13,403 bases of DNA. It comes from JAAYGD01 sp964428195 (GTDB lineage Bacteria; Bacillota_I; Bacilli_A; RF39; UBA660). Both the position numbers and the translations under genes were made by a program. Below are positions 1-7,792 of this stretch, piece by piece. The stretch lies in assembly GCA_964428195.1 (NCBI GenBank), contig CAYRXC010000023.1:1-13403 (forward strand), in the 5' to 3' direction. Under the pieces are notes generated by a model. The model saw nothing but the letters and a program-made list of their open reading frames with translations, did not search any database and was not told the origin of the DNA. The stretch's first letter is position 1; each line of letters begins with the position of its first letter.

Positions 1-628
1 TTGTCTTTTCTTTTATGCCTTGTCCTTCATTTCCGATTATTATAACACTTTTATTTCTGTTTTCAAGTTTATTTAAATATACTCCTTTTATTACATCCGT
101 TCCATATATTTGATACCCTTTTTTTCTAAGTTCTATTAACAATTGTTCAATATTTTTTCTTATTACATTTATTTTAAAAAACATTCCTTGAGAACTTCTC
201 AAAACTTTTTCATTATATAAATCGACAGTATCTTCACTTATTACAACAGTAGTCACATTAAAAGCGTAAGCACTTCTAATTATTGTTCCCAGATTTCCAG
301 GATCTTGAATGTTTTCTAAAACTAGCACTTTATCTCCATATTCATCAGTTTCTTTTTTCTTGTTGCATATTCCAATAACCTTTGATGGAGATTCTAGCAA
401 ACTCAAATAACTTATAACTTTTTTTGAAACATAAGTCTTTTTAATATCAATATCAACATTATATGATTCTTCTATTATAAGTTCTTGTAACAAACCACCT
501 TTGAATGCTTCAATAACAAGATGTTCTCCCTCAATAAGAAACTGATTACTAATATCTCTATTTTTTTTATTATGTAACTTCTTTAATTCTTTTATTTTAA
601 AATTATCTGTAGAATTGATTACTATCAT
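1..628 (-). CDS. TrmH/SpoU-family RNA 2'-O-methyltransferase (3' end outside window)
   Basis: Probable rRNA/tRNA ribose 2'-O-methyltransferase of the SPOUT superfamily, which uses S-adenosylmethionine; the YsgA/RlmB-like branch fits best. 209 codons are visible from ATG at 628. The N-terminal substrate-binding domain is marked by FLIEGEHLVIEA (residues 30-41). The SPOUT domain shows motif 1, NIQDPGNLGTIIRSA (106-120), and motif 2, IIIGNEGQGI (196-205). Motif 3 and about 40-50 further residues, by comparison with family lengths, must lie beyond position 1. The start codon overlaps the stop of the YgjP-like gene by 4 nt (ATGA), so the two are very likely translated together from the promoter near 1280. 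Family assignment is firm; the modified nucleotide cannot be told from sequence alone. Confidence 0.93.
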   Translation of the reverse strand, partial: MIVINSTDNFKIKELKKLHNKKNRDISNQFLIEGEHLVIEAFKGGLLQELIIEESYNVDIDIKKTYVSKKVISYLSLLESPSKVIGICNKKKETDEYGDKVLVLENIQDPGNLGTIIRSAYAFNVTTVVISEDTVDLYNEKVLRSSQGMFFKINVIRKNIEQLLIELRKKGYQIYGTDVIKGVYLNKLENRNKSVIIIGNEGQGIKEKT

Positions 629-1260
629 TCTTTCATCTCTTTTCTAATCTTTTTATAATCATCACAATATTTATTTACATATTCCCAAAATCTATGAGAA
701 TGATTAAACTCTATAAAATGTGATAATTCATGTATTATAACATAGTCTATATATTTAACTTCTTTTTTTATTAGCTCTAAATTTAAAGTAATACTTATAT
801 TTTTTCTATTACAAACACCCCATCTACTTTTCATTTTTCTAATATTCAACTTTGGATAAGGGATCTTTTCCTCTATTCTATTATAAATAAGATCTAATCG
901 TTCTTTAAAAATATCGAATGCTAAATCTTTATAATACTTATCCAATTTTGATTTATCTTTAATATATAGCTTATTATTATATATTTCAGGTTTATTTTGA
1001 TTTGATAAAACGACTACATCTATCTCTTTTCCTAAAAAGTATGTTTTATCTTTATTTTTGTTTTTGTTTTCCATATTTCTCATCATATTGACAATCGAAA
1101 TATAATTTTCTAATAAAATTTTATTTATTTCCTTATCACTAGTTTTTTTATTAGTATATACATATATTTTTAAGTCCTCTTTTACTCTAATATATGTGTT
1201 TTTATTTTTTTTTCTCTCTATCACTACTTCATGATTATTATCATCTATATCTATAAACAT
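625..1260 (-). CDS. YgjP-like (DUF45/M48-type) zinc metallopeptidase-domain protein
   Basis: 211-residue protein of the YgjP/DUF45 family, cytoplasmic by appearance (no signal peptide or membrane segment). The zinc site is HELSH (residues 177-181; His177, Glu178, His181), followed by FNHSHRFWEYV, where His187 or His189 would supply the third ligand. The conserved family stretch KMKSRWGVC (142-150) lies upstream of it, and the N-terminal third is a Lys-rich beta-type region. Homologues are usually of similar length, so it looks complete. ATG at 1260 is preceded by GAGGTGG (1265-1271), a good match to the 3' part of the Shine-Dalgarno consensus. It is first in a two-gene unit with the TrmH-family methyltransferase (4-nt overlap). 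The fold and zinc site are well supported; the physiological substrate of this family is not clear to me. Confidence 0.92.
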   Translation of the reverse strand: MFIDIDDNNHEVVIERKKNKNTYIRVKEDLKIYVYTNKKTSDKEINKILLENYISIVNMMRNMENKNKNKDKTYFLGKEIDVVVLSNQNKPEIYNNKLYIKDKSKLDKYYKDLAFDIFKERLDLIYNRIEEKIPYPKLNIRKMKSRWGVCNRKNISITLNLELIKKEVKYIDYVIIHELSHFIEFNHSHRFWEYVNKYCDDYKKIRKEMKE

Positions 1261-1275
1261 AGTACCACCTCTTAA

Positions 1276-1284
1276 ATTATAACA
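1276..1284 (-). promoter_or_regulatory. Extended -10 promoter of the ygjP-like/trmH-like operon
   Basis: The minus strand reads TGTTATAAT (1284 to 1276), a perfect extended -10 element (TGnTATAAT). No good -35 box is present: the 17-bp position (1304-1299) reads AGTCTT inside the polC terminator hairpin. Predicted initiation near 1269-1270 leaves a leader of roughly 9-10 nt that begins at the Shine-Dalgarno sequence. Confidence 0.65.
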
Positions 1285-1287
1285 TAT

Positions 1288-1314
1288 AAAAAAAAGATAA
1301 GACTAGTCTTATCT
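1288..1314 (-). terminator. Intrinsic terminator of polC
   Basis: 1295-1314 is a perfect 20-nt palindrome (minus strand AGATAAGA-CTAG-TCTTATCT: 8-bp stem, 4-nt loop) followed by an uninterrupted run of T on the minus strand (1294 down to 1288). It begins within the polC stop codon (1315-1313). Confidence 0.85.
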
Positions 1315-4300
1315 AAAATAAACTCAATTGACTTGTTTCGGGCAAATCATCTAAAACTCCCATCATTCTCATGTTGTTTATTATTGTTTGAGATACTTTA
1401 CCCCTATTTTGGAAGTCATCAATACTTGTAAATGCTTTTTGAGTTCTCTCTTCTATTATTTTACTAGCAACAATATCTCCTAAGCCATCGATTGTAATAA
1501 ATGGTGGAATTAGTGTCTTCTTATCCTCATCAATTATAAACTTTTTAGAATCAGATTTGTATAAATCAACATTTCCAAATGTGAAACCTCTTGCAGTCAT
1601 TTCTAATGCACTTTTTAATACATCTAAAATTGCCAATTCTTTATTAGTAGCTTCAAATCCTTTTTCTTTTAATATTCCAATCTTTTCTTTGATTGATGAA
1701 TATCCGCTTATCATAGTTTTTATATCAAAATCAGTAGCCCTTATTGAAAAATATGCGGAATAATAATATATTGGATGATAAACTTTGAACCACGCTACTC
1801 TAATTGCCATCATAACGTATGCCGTTGCATGAGCTTTTGGAAACATATATTTAATTTTTCGACATGAATCAATGTACCATTTTGGAACATTTGATTTCTC
1901 CATAATATTTGCTAGTTTTTCCCAAGTTTCAAAATCTTTTGATGGTTTTCCTTTTCTTACAAATTCCATTATATCAAATGCTTCTTTTGGCTTTAATCCA
2001 TTATAAATTAAATATACCATTATATCATCTCTACATCCAATTACATCTTTAAATTCAACTAGTTTATCGTCAATTAAAGCCTTTGCATTATGCAACCATA
2101 CATCAGTACCATGAGATAATCCTGAAATTTTTACTAATTCCGCAAAATTCTTTGGTCTTGTATCTTTTAACATCTCGATAACAAAGTTCGTTCCAAATTC
2201 AGGAACTCCTAATGTTCCAACTTCACATTCTATCTCTTCACTTGAAACTCCAAGTGGTTCAGTAGATGAGAAAATTTTTAACACCTGTTTATCATCGAAA
2301 GGAATACTATCAATTTTTATTCCACTTGAATCTTCTAACATCTTAAGCATCGTTGGATCGTCGTGTCCAAGTATGTCAAGTTTCAGTACATAATCATGTA
2401 TAGCTTGAAATTCGAAGTGAGTAGTATACCAGTTAGAATTTGAATCATCAGCAGGAAATTGATAAGGAGTAAAATCAAAAACATCCATATAATTTGGAAT
2501 TATTACTATTCCACCGGGATGTTGACCAGTAGTTCTCTTTACTCCTATTAAACCTTGAGCCAATCTATCAATTTCTGCTTTTCTTAATTGTTTATTCCTA
2601 TCTTCCATATATCCCAAAACAAATCCAAATGCAGTTTTTTCTGCAACCGTCCCAATTGTCCCTGCTCTATACACATATTTTTCTCCAAATAATTCTTTTG
2701 TATAATCATGAGCTCTAGATTGATATTCTCCAGAAAAGTTTAAATCTATATCAGGAACTTTATCCCCTTCAAATCCTAAAAAAGTTGCAAAAGGCATGTC
2801 TTGTCCTTCTTTTTTCATCATAGTCCCACATGTACATTCTTTGTCTGGCAAATCATATCCAGAAGAATATTGTGATCCTAATAGCTCACCATCATTTTCA
2901 AACACAGTATTATAACAAGATGGACAAATATAGTGAGCTGGTAAAGGATTTACTTCTGTTATTCCCATCAAAGTTGCAACAAAAGAAGAACCAACCGAAC
3001 CTCTACTTCCTACAATATAACCATCTTCGTTAGATTTCTTTACCAATTTTTGAGCAATTAAATAAATAATATCGTATCCATTGCTAGTAATTCCATGTAG
3101 CTCTTGTTCAATTCTTTCTTCTATTAACTTAGGTAACTTATCCCCATATAATTTATGAGCATTTTCATAAACCATGTTAATTACTTCTTCTTTTGAACCC
3201 TCAAAAATTGGAGTATAAGGTTCCTTTTCATCTTTGATTATCTTAACATTATCTATTAAGTTTGCAATCTTATTAGTATTTTCTATTACTATTTCTTTAG
3301 CAACTTTTTCATCTAAAAAGTTAAATGACTCTATCATTTCTTCAGTAGTTCTAAAATGAGAACTTGGTATTTCTCTAATACTTTTTTTATTCAAATAATG
3401 CAATCCTCCACCCGGAACCTTTTGATTGACTATTATTTCTCTATAAATTTTATCTTTTCTATCCAAATGATGAACATCACCTGTTGCTACTACAGTGATA
3501 TTTTCTTCATATGCTAAGTTGATTATTTTTTCTATATGGCTTTGAAGTTCCATTTCGTTTTTAAATTCGCCCATTTGAATTAAGTGGTTATAACTTTCTA
3601 ATGGTTGAATTTCTATAAAATCATAATATCTCATTATGTTCTTTATTTCTTCGTTGCTTAAACTCCTAGATCTAGTAAATATTTCTCCTTCTGAACAAGC
3701 ACTTCCTAATAGTAATCCTTCCCTATTTTGAGTTATTTCGCTTTTAAGTATCCTTGGTGACTTTTGTAAATACTTTGTATTAGCATCCGATATTAACTTA
3801 TAGAGGTTTTTCACTCCCTCTTGTTTTTGAATTAATAAAACCATATGGTAATAATTACCAAATTTATATATATCTTCCTTAGTCATTAATTTCTTTAAGT
3901 CATCTATTACTTGCGCACCTCTTGATCTAAGTTTAACTAACATCTTAGATAAAACTAAAGCGGTTGCTAAAGCATCATAATCTGCTCTATGATGTGATTC
4001 TTCATCAAATTCAACTTCATATCTTTTTGTTACAATAGATAGGTTATGTTTTGGTTCTTCAGGATTTAAAATCCTACTTAATTGCATAGTATCTATTATT
4101 GCATTATTTATTTCACCCAAATCATATCTATTATATACACTAGATAAAAAAGCCCTATCGAACTTTGCATTATGAGCAACTAATGGCAGTTCTCCAATCC
4201 ATTCTTTAAAATCCTTTGTAACTTCAAATTCATTTCTACAATCTTTTACCATTTTATCGGTAATGTGCGTAAAATTTGTTATGTTTTTTGGAATTGGTTT

Positions 4301-5617
4301 TCCTGGATTAATTAATTCATCAAACTTGTCAATAACTTGATTCCCTTTTATTTTAACAGCACCAATTTCAATAAGAGAGTCTCCACTAGTTGCATTGAAC
4401 CCTGTTGTCTCAACATCAAATACAACATATGTAGAATCTATTAAATCAGAACTAGAACTTCCAAATACTATATCTACTTCATCATCTACTACAATTAACT
4501 CAGAACCATATATCATTTTGAATTTATCTTCTCTATTTTTATTAAAATCTTTAATTATCTTATACGCTTCAGGAAATGATTGAACACAGTTCTTATCTGT
4601 TATTGCAAGCGCTTTATGTCCATATTTTGTTGCCCTGTTAATTAGGTCTTTAACCGATACTACTCCATCCATTTGAGACATAAAAGTATGAGCATGTAAC
4701 TCAACTCTTTTGTCTTCAGATTTATCTTCTACTTGTTCAACTTTGTAATCTATTTTCACAATGCTTCTAATATTTAAAACGATATCTTTTGAAAAACTAT
4801 CGTATTTAGAATAACCATTTATTCTAACCCACATTCCTTCTTTAACATTATCTATTAACTTCTTTGATTCTTCTTCGTCTTTAGAAAATATTTTGCAATA
4901 CATACTATCAGAATAATCAGAAATTTTTAAAGTAATTATTTTCAAATTTTTATTTGGTATATCTCTAATGTCTATTCCAAAAATATAAGCTTCAACAACA
5001 AGATCATTTTCTTCTGATATAACATCTTTGATAATACAATTCTTTTTTTTCTTTGTTTCAACCCCAAAAATAGTAGTATTATCTTTTTTTGTTTCAACTT
5101 TTATTCTTTCTACTATCTCTTTTTTTATTTCATTTTTTATTATCACTCTATCTTCTTCATTATATTTAGTTTCAACCCCATAATCATAACCAGCATTTTT
5201 AAAATTTAATATTAAATCGTTTTTAATATCTATTATTTTATTTTTTTCGATTTCATTTGTAACTTCAATATATATACTATCATCTTTAATATATACTTTA
5301 TTGTCCTTTATAGAAGCATAAGATTTCTTATACTTATCCAAAAAATATACAAAGTATTCAACAAGCTTTTCTTCTATAACTTTTTCATACTTAAAAGTAA
5401 TAGAAACCTTATCCAATTCCTTAAATCTTTTTTTAAGCAATTTGTTAATTTCATCATATAATTTTACATCAATAGTTTCTTTTAATAAAACAATAAATAT
5501 CCATTCGTTTTTATTTTTTGAAATTTTTAACTTCTCTAATTTACCATCATCAAAAGAAGAATAATATTCTTCGCTTAAATTAATCTTTTCTAATAGTAGC
5601 CTTAATTTATCATGCAT
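1313..5617 (-). CDS. polC: DNA polymerase III alpha subunit, PolC type
   Basis: Replicative DNA polymerase of low-GC Gram-positives, with built-in 3'-5' proofreading. Numbering from ATG at 5617 (1434 aa; Bacillus PolC is about the same length). An N-terminal domain and an OB fold (about 190-290) precede the PHP domain, which starts with ELHAHT (His308, His310) and is split by the exonuclease, as is usual for PolC. The exonuclease shows FDVETTG (Asp401, Glu403), VAHNAKFD (His482) and HRADYDA (His543, Asp548). A four-Cys zinc motif (898, 901, 928, 930) leads into the palm, with PDIDLNF (Asp956, Asp958) and LKLDILGHDD (Asp1081) as the three metal ligands. The protein ends in QLSLF, the sliding-clamp-binding peptide. 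An ATG 30 nt upstream (5647) is in frame but sits at the predicted transcription start without a ribosome binding site, so 5617 is preferred. Monocistronic between terminators. Confidence 0.98.
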   Translation of the reverse strand: MHDKLRLLLEKINLSEEYYSSFDDGKLEKLKISKNKNEWIFIVLLKETIDVKLYDEINKLLKKRFKELDKVSITFKYEKVIEEKLVEYFVYFLDKYKKSYASIKDNKVYIKDDSIYIEVTNEIEKNKIIDIKNDLILNFKNAGYDYGVETKYNEEDRVIIKNEIKKEIVERIKVETKKDNTTIFGVETKKKKNCIIKDVISEENDLVVEAYIFGIDIRDIPNKNLKIITLKISDYSDSMYCKIFSKDEEESKKLIDNVKEGMWVRINGYSKYDSFSKDIVLNIRSIVKIDYKVEQVEDKSEDKRVELHAHTFMSQMDGVVSVKDLINRATKYGHKALAITDKNCVQSFPEAYKIIKDFNKNREDKFKMIYGSELIVVDDEVDIVFGSSSSDLIDSTYVVFDVETTGFNATSGDSLIEIGAVKIKGNQVIDKFDELINPGKPIPKNITNFTHITDKMVKDCRNEFEVTKDFKEWIGELPLVAHNAKFDRAFLSSVYNRYDLGEINNAIIDTMQLSRILNPEEPKHNLSIVTKRYEVEFDEESHHRADYDALATALVLSKMLVKLRSRGAQVIDDLKKLMTKEDIYKFGNYYHMVLLIQKQEGVKNLYKLISDANTKYLQKSPRILKSEITQNREGLLLGSACSEGEIFTRSRSLSNEEIKNIMRYYDFIEIQPLESYNHLIQMGEFKNEMELQSHIEKIINLAYEENITVVATGDVHHLDRKDKIYREIIVNQKVPGGGLHYLNKKSIREIPSSHFRTTEEMIESFNFLDEKVAKEIVIENTNKIANLIDNVKIIKDEKEPYTPIFEGSKEEVINMVYENAHKLYGDKLPKLIEERIEQELHGITSNGYDIIYLIAQKLVKKSNEDGYIVGSRGSVGSSFVATLMGITEVNPLPAHYICPSCYNTVFENDGELLGSQYSSGYDLPDKECTCGTMMKKEGQDMPFATFLGFEGDKVPDIDLNFSGEYQSRAHDYTKELFGEKYVYRAGTIGTVAEKTAFGFVLGYMEDRNKQLRKAEIDRLAQGLIGVKRTTGQHPGGIVIIPNYMDVFDFTPYQFPADDSNSNWYTTHFEFQAIHDYVLKLDILGHDDPTMLKMLEDSSGIKIDSIPFDDKQVLKIFSSTEPLGVSSEEIECEVGTLGVPEFGTNFVIEMLKDTRPKNFAELVKISGLSHGTDVWLHNAKALIDDKLVEFKDVIGCRDDIMVYLIYNGLKPKEAFDIMEFVRKGKPSKDFETWEKLANIMEKSNVPKWYIDSCRKIKYMFPKAHATAYVMMAIRVAWFKVYHPIYYYSAYFSIRATDFDIKTMISGYSSIKEKIGILKEKGFEATNKELAILDVLKSALEMTARGFTFGNVDLYKSDSKKFIIDEDKKTLIPPFITIDGLGDIVASKIIEERTQKAFTSIDDFQNRGKVSQTIINNMRMMGVLDDLPETSQLSLF

Positions 5618-5630
5618 ATAATCACTTCCT
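5618..5630 (-). promoter_or_regulatory. polC: Ribosome binding site that sets the polC start at 5617
   Basis: The minus strand reads AGGAAGTGATTAT directly before ATG 5617. It matches the Shine-Dalgarno consensus at both ends (AGGA and GTGAT) with usable spacing. The upstream in-frame ATG at 5647 has no purine-rich sequence before it, only the -10 box. Confidence 0.75.
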
Positions 5631-5651
5631 AATAGTATATTCGACATTAAA

Positions 5652-5660
5652 ATTATACCA
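5652..5660 (-). promoter_or_regulatory. polC: Extended -10 promoter of polC
   Basis: The minus strand reads TGGTATAAT (5660 to 5652), a perfect TGnTATAAT. The -35 position at 17-bp spacing (5680-5675) is only T, shared with the U-tract of the preceding terminator. Predicted initiation is near 5645, giving a leader of about 28 nt to ATG 5617. Confidence 0.65.
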
Positions 5661-5673
5661 TATTAAAATCAAT

Positions 5674-5700
5674 AAAAAAAGAGCAAACATATTATGCTCT
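5674..5700 (-). terminator. Intrinsic terminator of the basic-tailed orphan gene
   Basis: The minus strand shows AGAGCA (5700-5695) and TGCTCT (5685-5680) as a 6-bp stem around a 9-nt AT-rich loop, followed by a run of T (5680-5674). It lies 14 nt after the stop of the upstream gene. The stem is short but GC-containing and well placed. Confidence 0.75.
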
Positions 5701-5713
5701 ATTTAAATATTAA

Positions 5714-6493
5714 TTATCTTTTACTATTTTTCTTTGCTTTTTTAGCCTTCTTTATCAACCTTTTAGCTCTTTGTTCTTCAATAACTTTTTTATTTTTATT
5801 ATATTCTCTTGGTTTCTTTTTTTCTGGTTCTTCTTTTATCGTTCTATTATCAGTAATTTCTCCAATTATTTTTTTAAAGTCTAGCAATATTAATCTTAAT
5901 TCCCTCTTTGGATACATTTCTTCTAGTGTTCTAATTAATTGTTGCTCATTGATTATCGATATGTCTATGATATCAACCTCATCACTGATAGAAGATGTAT
6001 GATAACATTTTGTTCCATCAATTTTATAATAATCTGTTACTTCTCCTTCAATATAATTCATAATACTATTTACTTTTTTATCAGTAATTAACATAGCATC
6101 ATAACTTGAAGAATTATCAATATTCAATCCAAATACTTCTTTGAAACCATCAAATTCTGTTTTAAAGACCAATTCCTTATCACCTTTAGATACTTTTGTT
6201 TCGAAGGAACCTTTAGTGCTAAGAGTTGCACTAATATCATCAAATAGTGCAAAGTCATCATAAGTACATTCTTTTTTTTCTTCTATTGTTCTATAATTTC
6301 CCCTTAACGACAAATCATCTTCTTTAAAAGAAAAATCATTTGTTGCAATTCTCGATTTTACTGAAATATCTTTAAATTTATATTTATTCTTTTCTTCAGA
6401 CTTATTATTAAAATCAAATAAATCTGGAGCCGCTAGAGCTTTAACAAAATGTGAATAATAAAATAAAAATAATATTAAATTTTTTTCTTTCAT
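5714..6493 (-). CDS. Unrecognised protein with signal-peptide-like N-terminus and highly basic C-terminal tail
   Basis: I do not recognise this 259-residue protein. Residues 1-21 look like a signal peptide: a Lys-containing start, the hydrophobic run NLILFLFYYSHFV, then KALA|AP, which fits an A-x-A type signal peptidase I site; the interruption by His15 and Lys18 weakens this. There is no lipobox. The middle part (about 30-215) is polar and mixed alpha/beta in appearance, with two cysteines (76 and 163) that could pair outside the cell. From about 221 to the end the chain is dominated by Lys, Arg and Glu and ends in repeated KKAK units, probably disordered or helical and able to bind anionic partners such as nucleic acid, teichoic acid or membrane. 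ATG 6493 follows AGGGGG (6498-6503). It is a single-gene unit with its own promoter and terminator. A cytoplasmic nucleic-acid-binding protein is the alternative if the N-terminus is not a signal. Confidence 0.8.
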   Translation of the reverse strand: MKEKNLILFLFYYSHFVKALAAPDLFDFNNKSEEKNKYKFKDISVKSRIATNDFSFKEDDLSLRGNYRTIEEKKECTYDDFALFDDISATLSTKGSFETKVSKGDKELVFKTEFDGFKEVFGLNIDNSSSYDAMLITDKKVNSIMNYIEGEVTDYYKIDGTKCYHTSSISDEVDIIDISIINEQQLIRTLEEMYPKRELRLILLDFKKIIGEITDNRTIKEEPEKKKPREYNKNKKVIEEQRAKRLIKKAKKAKKNSKR

Positions 6494-6511
6494 TTTTCCC
6501 CCTGTTTTTCT

Positions 6512-6520
6512 ATTCTATCA
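6512..6520 (-). promoter_or_regulatory. Extended -10 promoter of the basic-tailed orphan gene
   Basis: The minus strand reads TGATAGAAT (6520 to 6512), an extended -10 with one mismatch in the hexamer. It abuts the U-tract of the preceding terminator. Predicted initiation is near 6505, right before the AGGGGG ribosome binding site, so the leader is about 12 nt. No recognisable -35 box (CTTTAT at 17-bp spacing). Confidence 0.55.
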
Positions 6521-6521
6521 T

Positions 6522-6550
6522 AAAAAAAGAAATAATAAAGATTTATTTCT
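6522..6550 (-). terminator. Intrinsic terminator of the pyk operon
   Basis: The minus strand has AGAAATAA (6550-6543), a 7-nt loop and TTATTTCT (6535-6528), a perfect 8-bp stem, followed by T at 6527-6522. It starts 2 nt after the stop of the coiled-coil membrane protein gene. The stem is AT-rich, so efficiency may be moderate. Confidence 0.75.
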
Positions 6551-6551
6551 T

Positions 6552-7769
6552 CTATAATCCTCTTCCTTTTTCAGGTTCAACAGCTTGAGCCATACCACTA
6601 CCTAGTCCAAACTCTGATCCAAGTTCTTTTATTTCCTTTTCAACACTAGCATGAGCATCGTGTCTTTCCATAATAGCCTTTTTCCTAACATTATAATCTT
6701 TGATCAGTACTTCTAAATTCTCTAATTCCTGAATAGTGTTAATGTTTAGTGTAGATTCAGAAATCAAATCTAATGGCTCTTCTTCAATCTTTGTTAATGT
6801 ATCTGTATATTTTTGAAATATTGAAACTAGACTTAGTGTAAATTCTCTTCTCATTTTCGAATCAACTTTTTCTAAGATTTTCATTATATCTCTGACCTTT
6901 TTAAGTACTTCCTCCATATCCATTCCATATGTTTTAAGTCCTTTATCGCGCTCTTCAAGTGATAAAAACTTTTCTTCTTTTTTTTCAAGTTCTAAATTCT
7001 TAACATTTTCAATAATTTCTTTTTTATCTGTTTTATTTTTTATATGCTCTTTTGCTCTCTCAATTCTACGTTTCGCTTGATTATAAAGAGAACTTGCAAT
7101 AGAGTATACTTGAGGAAGCAATGTTAAACCTGTAGCAATAGCACCAAAAGTTATATTCTTAAAAATTGCATAAAAAATAGCAGAAACTGCAGTTGTAGCT
7201 AAAGATACCAAGGTCCATAATAAATGAAACTGAGACAAACTAAAATCATCGGCAAAGGGAATATGACTATCAAATAGTCTTTCTTCGGTTTCCTCAAAAC
7301 TTTTCGTCCAATCTTCTATAAAATTTTCTATATAAGTTCCAATATTTGACAATTTGAATTTGTTTTGTTCTGTTAAATAATCAATATATAGCTCTTTAGC
7401 TTCTTGAGTTTCAATAACACCTTTTTTTGCAGAAGATAATAATCTGTTTTTTCTTCTATATTCTTTATCTTTATCCATCTCAATTAAATCAATTTGTTTT
7501 TGTTTTTCTTCGAGAGCTTTTAACATGCGAGTAATTTCATTGTATTTTCCCTCTTTATAATTTTCAATCCATTCTTTTTCTAATTTTAATCTATACTCTA
7601 CACCGTCAAGATTAATCCAAAAATGATTTTTTTCTTCTATAAAACAGAACTTACTGCCATTTTTTTCGATTTTTTGGTTTATTTCTCTTATAAAATCTAT
7701 AATTTTTCTTTCTTTAAAATAATCATCTTCTTCATCTTTTACTGTTCCCCATTTAGTAATAATCAACAT
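6552..7769 (-). CDS. Unrecognised coiled-coil protein with a central two-helix membrane hairpin
   Basis: I do not recognise this 405-residue protein. It has three parts. Residues 1-175 are charged and mostly helical; about 75-135 is Lys/Glu-rich with coiled-coil character. Residues 181-203 and 206-228 are hydrophobic enough for two membrane-spanning helices joined by a very short turn, which would place both long arms on the same side, presumably the cytoplasm. Residues 229-385 are again charged and helical (coiled coil likely), followed by a Gly-rich end. No signal peptide, enzyme motif or nucleotide-binding motif is visible. ATG 7769 follows AAGGAG (7776-7781). It starts 23 nt after the pyruvate kinase stop with no terminator or promoter between, so it should be co-transcribed with pyk. 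The layout resembles membrane-anchored scaffold or sensor proteins, but that is only a resemblance of shape. Confidence 0.82.
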   Translation of the reverse strand: MLIITKWGTVKDEEDDYFKERKIIDFIREINQKIEKNGSKFCFIEEKNHFWINLDGVEYRLKLEKEWIENYKEGKYNEITRMLKALEEKQKQIDLIEMDKDKEYRRKNRLLSSAKKGVIETQEAKELYIDYLTEQNKFKLSNIGTYIENFIEDWTKSFEETEERLFDSHIPFADDFSLSQFHLLWTLVSLATTAVSAIFYAIFKNITFGAIATGLTLLPQVYSIASSLYNQAKRRIERAKEHIKNKTDKKEIIENVKNLELEKKEEKFLSLEERDKGLKTYGMDMEEVLKKVRDIMKILEKVDSKMRREFTLSLVSIFQKYTDTLTKIEEEPLDLISESTLNINTIQELENLEVLIKDYNVRKKAIMERHDAHASVEKEIKELGSEFGLGSGMAQAVEPEKGRGL

Positions 7770-7792
7770 ATTATACTCCTTAATTTAAAATA

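Noticed and set aside
625..627. Mycoplasma-type code with UGA as Trp
   Set aside because: TGA ends the YgjP-like gene (625-627) and the PfkB gene (11691-11693) exactly where the families end, and Trp residues are encoded by TGG.
1557..1763. Short plus-strand open frames antisense to polC (also near 2830-3033 and 4395-4583)
   Set aside because: They lie wholly inside the well-supported polC frame, have no convincing ribosome binding site and no recognisable protein; they reflect the reverse complement of polC codons.
5055..5180. GTTTCAAC-type repeats as a degenerate CRISPR array
   Set aside because: Only 8-12 nt are shared, spacing is irregular (36 and 78 nt), and the repeats are in-frame codons of polC; no cas genes are present.
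5694..6002. Plus-strand frame rich in Leu/Phe resembling a membrane protein
   Set aside because: It is the complement of the Lys/Glu-rich tail of the minus-strand gene; such complements look hydrophobic by default, and it has no independent start signals.
6552..7769. Coiled-coil membrane protein as a chemoreceptor, toxin or defence effector
   Set aside because: No chemotaxis signalling hairpin motif, HAMP domain, nuclease motif or partner gene is visible; the shape alone is not enough.
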